This document shows, piece after piece, positions 15,902 through 17,574 of a DNA stretch of 17,574 nt (positions are counted from its first letter, which is position 1; the number at the start of each line of letters is the position of its first letter). The position numbers and the translations under genes are program-made. The DNA comes from Mailhella sp. GTDB lineage: Bacteria > Desulfobacterota > Desulfovibrionia > Desulfovibrionales > Desulfovibrionaceae. Below the pieces are notes generated by a model. The model worked only from the letters and a program-made list of their open reading frames with translations. It ran no database searches and was not told the DNA's origin. The stretch lies in the NCBI GenBank assembly GCA_020024815.1, contig JAHHTE010000028.1:1-17574 (forward strand), written 5' to 3'.

Positions 15902-16855
15902 ATGAATATTGCAGTTCTTTTTCCTGGACAAGGATCTCAAAAATTTGGAATGGGGAAAAAATTAGCAGAAAAATCTCAAGATATTATGGATCTTTGGATT
16001 AAAGCTGAAAAATATAGTAATATTCCTTTACGTGAAATTTTTTGGGAAAGTAATGATAATGAGCTAATGGCAGATACTCGAAATTTACAACCAGCTATTA
16101 CTGTTGTAAATTTAGCGTTATGGCATTACACAAAACCTTATATTAAAGCTACTTGCACAGCAGGGCATAGTCTTGGTGAATTTAGTGCATTAGCTGCTAC
16201 AAGTGTTTTAAGTGTTGATGATACTCTTAAAGCGGTTGCTTTGCGTGGTAAACTTATGGCAGAAGCTGATCCTGAAAAAATTGGTTCAATGTATGCTATT
16301 TTACGCTTGAATGCAGAACAAGTTGAAGGTTTTTGTAAAGAAGTTTCTGAAAGTTCAGGAAAATTGGTGCGTTTAGCAAATAGAAATACACCTGGACAAT
16401 TTGCCATTAGTGGACATAAGGAAGCTTTAGAAGAAGTTGTAGAAAAAGCTCAAAATGTAGGTGGTAAATGTATTCGCTTAGCTGTAAGTGGTGCTTTTCA
16501 TACTCCATTAATGGCTGAAGCTTCTGCAGAATTTTCTAAGTTTTTAAATGAAATTGAATTTCATGATGCTAAGTTTCCAGTTTATTGCAATGTTAATGGT
16601 GAGCCTTTGTCTGATGCAGAAAAAATTCGTGCTATGGTAAAAAAACAAATGACATCATCAGTTTATTGGATTGAAACTATTTGTAATCAGTATGAAAATG
16701 GTGTGCGTAAATGGTTTGAATTTGGACCTCAAGGTATTTTAACTCGTATGATGCGTCAAATTATTACTGTAAATGAAGGATCTGATAGTAGTTTTGAGAC
16801 TATTCATATCCCAAATTTAGCAGAAGCTGATAATTATATTAGTAATAATAGTTAA
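15902..16855 (+). CDS. fabD: Malonyl-CoA:acyl carrier protein transacylase
   Basis: Transfers the malonyl group from CoA to acyl carrier protein for fatty-acid synthesis. The 317-aa protein has the opening FPGQGSQ (7-13), the nucleophile motif GHSLGE with S90, the malonate-binding R115 in LRGKLM, and the catalytic H200 in SGAFHTPLM. GQFAISGH (165-172) and FEFGPQGIL near the C-terminus complete the usual set. GTGAGG precedes the ATG and overlaps the end of glpX's spacer, so glpX and fabD should be cotranscribed. fabD is often beside fabH, fabG or acpP; here it is coupled with a gluconeogenic gene instead, and a strong terminator closes the unit. Confidence 0.96.
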   Translation: MNIAVLFPGQGSQKFGMGKKLAEKSQDIMDLWIKAEKYSNIPLREIFWESNDNELMADTRNLQPAITVVNLALWHYTKPYIKATCTAGHSLGEFSALAATSVLSVDDTLKAVALRGKLMAEADPEKIGSMYAILRLNAEQVEGFCKEVSESSGKLVRLANRNTPGQFAISGHKEALEEVVEKAQNVGGKCIRLAVSGAFHTPLMAEASAEFSKFLNEIEFHDAKFPVYCNVNGEPLSDAEKIRAMVKKQMTSSVYWIETICNQYENGVRKWFEFGPQGILTRMMRQIITVNEGSDSSFETIHIPNLAEADNYISNNS

Positions 16856-16875
16856 TATTTGTCATTTTATTATAT

Positions 16876-16912
16876 AAAAGAGCTATCTTGTTTATAAGAT
16901 AGCTCTTTTTTT
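16876..16912 (+). terminator. Rho-independent terminator of glpX-fabD
   Basis: AAAAGAGCTATCTT (16876-16889) pairs perfectly with AAGATAGCTCTTTT (16896-16909), with a 6-nt loop and a T tail. Confidence 0.92.
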
Positions 16913-17043
16913 GTATAATAGTAAAAATTTTTCTCCTAAAACCTTTTTTAAAAATTTTTAGGGTGTGTTTCTAAATTAATTTTTTTTCTTGTTTATATAG
17001 TATTTTCATCTTTATTCTAGTATTACATAGTGTCAAGTTTAAT

Positions 17044-17111
17044 AAGGGGCTTCACCTCTTAGACCCGACCAAAGGGGAAACGAGGGGCAAGCCCCTTGTG
17101 TTTTTCCCCTT
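17044..17111. other. GC-rich block with competing stems
   Basis: AAGGGGCTT (17044-17052) pairs with AAGCCCCTT (17089-17097), and an inner ACCTC/GAGGG pair extends it. A second G-run, AAGGGGAA (17072-17079), can pair with TTTTTCCCCTT (17101-17111) instead. The base composition differs sharply from the AT-rich surroundings. No RNA family is recognised. Confidence 0.4.
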
Positions 17112-17163
17112 GCTTTAGTCGTTGCGACGCAGGAAGCTACGAATAAAGACAGCAATTAGTAAA

Positions 17164-17417
17164 GCGAAATTAACTTACATAAACCGCTGTCGCTACCGCA
17201 AAAAAGCTCATTTTTCGCCAACGGCTACCGCTGGAAACCCAAACGCAAACCCATTTACGCTCCATACTTTTACGCGAGTTTTGCCCGCTCCAAGGAATGT
17301 CGCTTTTATTTTCATAAATCATAAGTAACTTCTATTTGTTTGGGGTTATGCGATATCCGTTAGCGAAGAATGAGCTTTTTTGCGGTAGTGACAGTGGTTT
17401 ATGTAAGTTAATTTTGC
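17164..17417. repeat. Long imperfect inverted repeat (2 x 68 bp)
   Basis: Left arm 17164-17231 and right arm 17350-17417 are reverse complements at 61 of 68 positions, with a 118-nt spacer. The first 54 positions contain only differences that still allow G-U pairing in a rightward RNA; the three differences that break pairing are all at the loop-side end. The two arms lie inside the 501-bp block. Confidence 0.85.
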
Positions 17418-17422
17418 GTTAT

Positions 17423-17459
17423 TAGGGTGTGTTTCTAAATAATTTGGAAACACCCCCTA
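17423..17459. repeat. Palindrome at the right end of the 501-bp block
   Basis: TAGGGTGTGTTTCTAAA (17423-17439) and TTTGGAAACACCCCCTA (17443-17459) are inverted copies with two differences around a 3-nt loop. The left half is an exact copy of 16959-16975; exact identity runs 19 bp (16958-16976 and 17422-17440). Confidence 0.8.
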
Positions 17460-17521
17460 GTTAAATTTGAATATTTTTTATAATGTAGAAAATTTTCTTA
17501 TATGAAAAAGAATTTTTTTGA

Positions 17522-17574
17522 TTAAAAAGTTTTGAGGGGAGAGTTTGAGAGGGGAACTTTTTCAAAAGTTCTCC
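17522..17574 (-). repeat. Dispersed palindromic repeat, copy 3 (inverted, cut by window edge)
   Basis: On the minus strand this matches copy 1 from within its first palindrome through the CTCAAAACTTTTTAAT linker, with about three differences in 54 bases. It is cut at the window end inside the first palindrome. The terminator stem of copies 1 and 2 is missing; a weaker, different A/T-rich inverted pair lies where it should be (about 17487-17520). By analogy with copies 1 and 2, a leftward gene should end just beyond the right edge. Confidence 0.75.

Larger units (their letters stand above)
16959..17459. mobile_element. Candidate MITE-like element (501 bp) without transposase
   Basis: The block begins with TAGGGTGTGTTTCTAAATTA (16959-16978), and its right end, read inward on the minus strand, is TAGGGGGTGTTTCCAAATTA (17459-17440), 18/20 identical. 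Both ends finish at TA, the target duplicated by IS630/Tc1-mariner-type transposons, and the right edge reads CTAG. The interior is much richer in GC than the flanks from about 17044 to 17300. No open frame of credible length or recognisable transposase is inside. A third copy of the end motif, in direct orientation, lies at 17422-17440, so the right end is a palindrome. The element call is inference; the repeats are seen directly. Confidence 0.5.

Noticed and set aside
16931..16958. A CTCCTAAAACCTTTTTTAAA-like segment as a fourth copy of the dispersed repeat
   Set aside because: The similarity to the CTCAAAACTTTTTAAT linker is short and lies in T/A-rich sequence; neither hairpin is present.
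17122..17328. A 68-codon plus-strand open frame inside the 501-bp block, rich in Arg and Lys
   Set aside because: It overlaps the long inverted repeat and has no ribosome site. Its composition follows the local GC-rich DNA, and I recognise no domain, so it is more likely a by-product of the repeat.
16958..17440. The 19-bp exact direct repeats as att sites of an integrated island
   Set aside because: The intervening 460 bp hold no integrase or cargo, and no tRNA gene is present; an element end motif explains them better.

Overview
The window is a low-GC (about 30% by eye) bacterial chromosome segment with 14 genes that can be supported, almost all housekeeping or central metabolism. Gene content and order point to the Desulfovibrionales (Desulfovibrionaceae). 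Clues are the CtpA-type protease next to a YibQ-like deacetylase, the GlcD/GlcF-type D-lactate or glycolate dehydrogenase pair, HslV with a short propeptide, and G-run/C-run palindromes between genes. Most Desulfovibrionaceae are GC-rich, so this is an AT-shifted lineage. Lawsonia is the best-known low-GC genus there, but the sequence alone does not let me assign a genus.

Layout. (1) 1-1330, minus strand: an incomplete gene for an unrecognised membrane-anchored protein, with a consensus promoter, divergent from (2) 1481-4227: a periplasmic C-terminal processing protease (ctp) and a divergent polysaccharide deacetylase, probably an envelope/peptidoglycan pair. (3) 4486-4950, minus strand: ssb with its own promoter and terminator. 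(4) 5154-8592: cysS, an M48 peptidase with TPRs (BepA-like) and hslV, tightly spaced and probably one operon, closed by a terminator. (5) 8717-9685: a CorA-family divalent-cation transporter. (6) 9941-12635: an FAD subunit and an iron-sulfur subunit of a 2-hydroxyacid (lactate/glycolate) dehydrogenase, stop and start almost touching. (7) 12794-14764: an AmrS-like radical SAM protein and a Smr-domain protein, 9 nt apart. (8) 14908-16855: glpX (class II fructose-1,6-bisphosphatase) and fabD (malonyl-CoA:ACP transacylase), 10 nt apart. (9) 16856-17574: about 700 bp without a credible gene.

The genes look ordinary and intact. The unusual material is intergenic. A dispersed palindromic repeat, about 95 bp when complete, occurs at 4248-4342, 9711-9806 and, inverted and cut by the window edge, 17522-17574; in the two full copies it ends in a strong terminator hairpin. 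A related nested palindrome lies at 12641-12776. After fabD there is a 501-bp MITE-like block (16959-17459) with 20-bp terminal inverted repeats (18/20 identical) bounded by TA, a GC-richer interior, and an internal 68-bp inverted repeat that is 61/68 identical. I found no CRISPR array, tRNA, rRNA or intact transposase. I did not find a new multi-gene system; the MITE-like block and the repeat family are the best leads.
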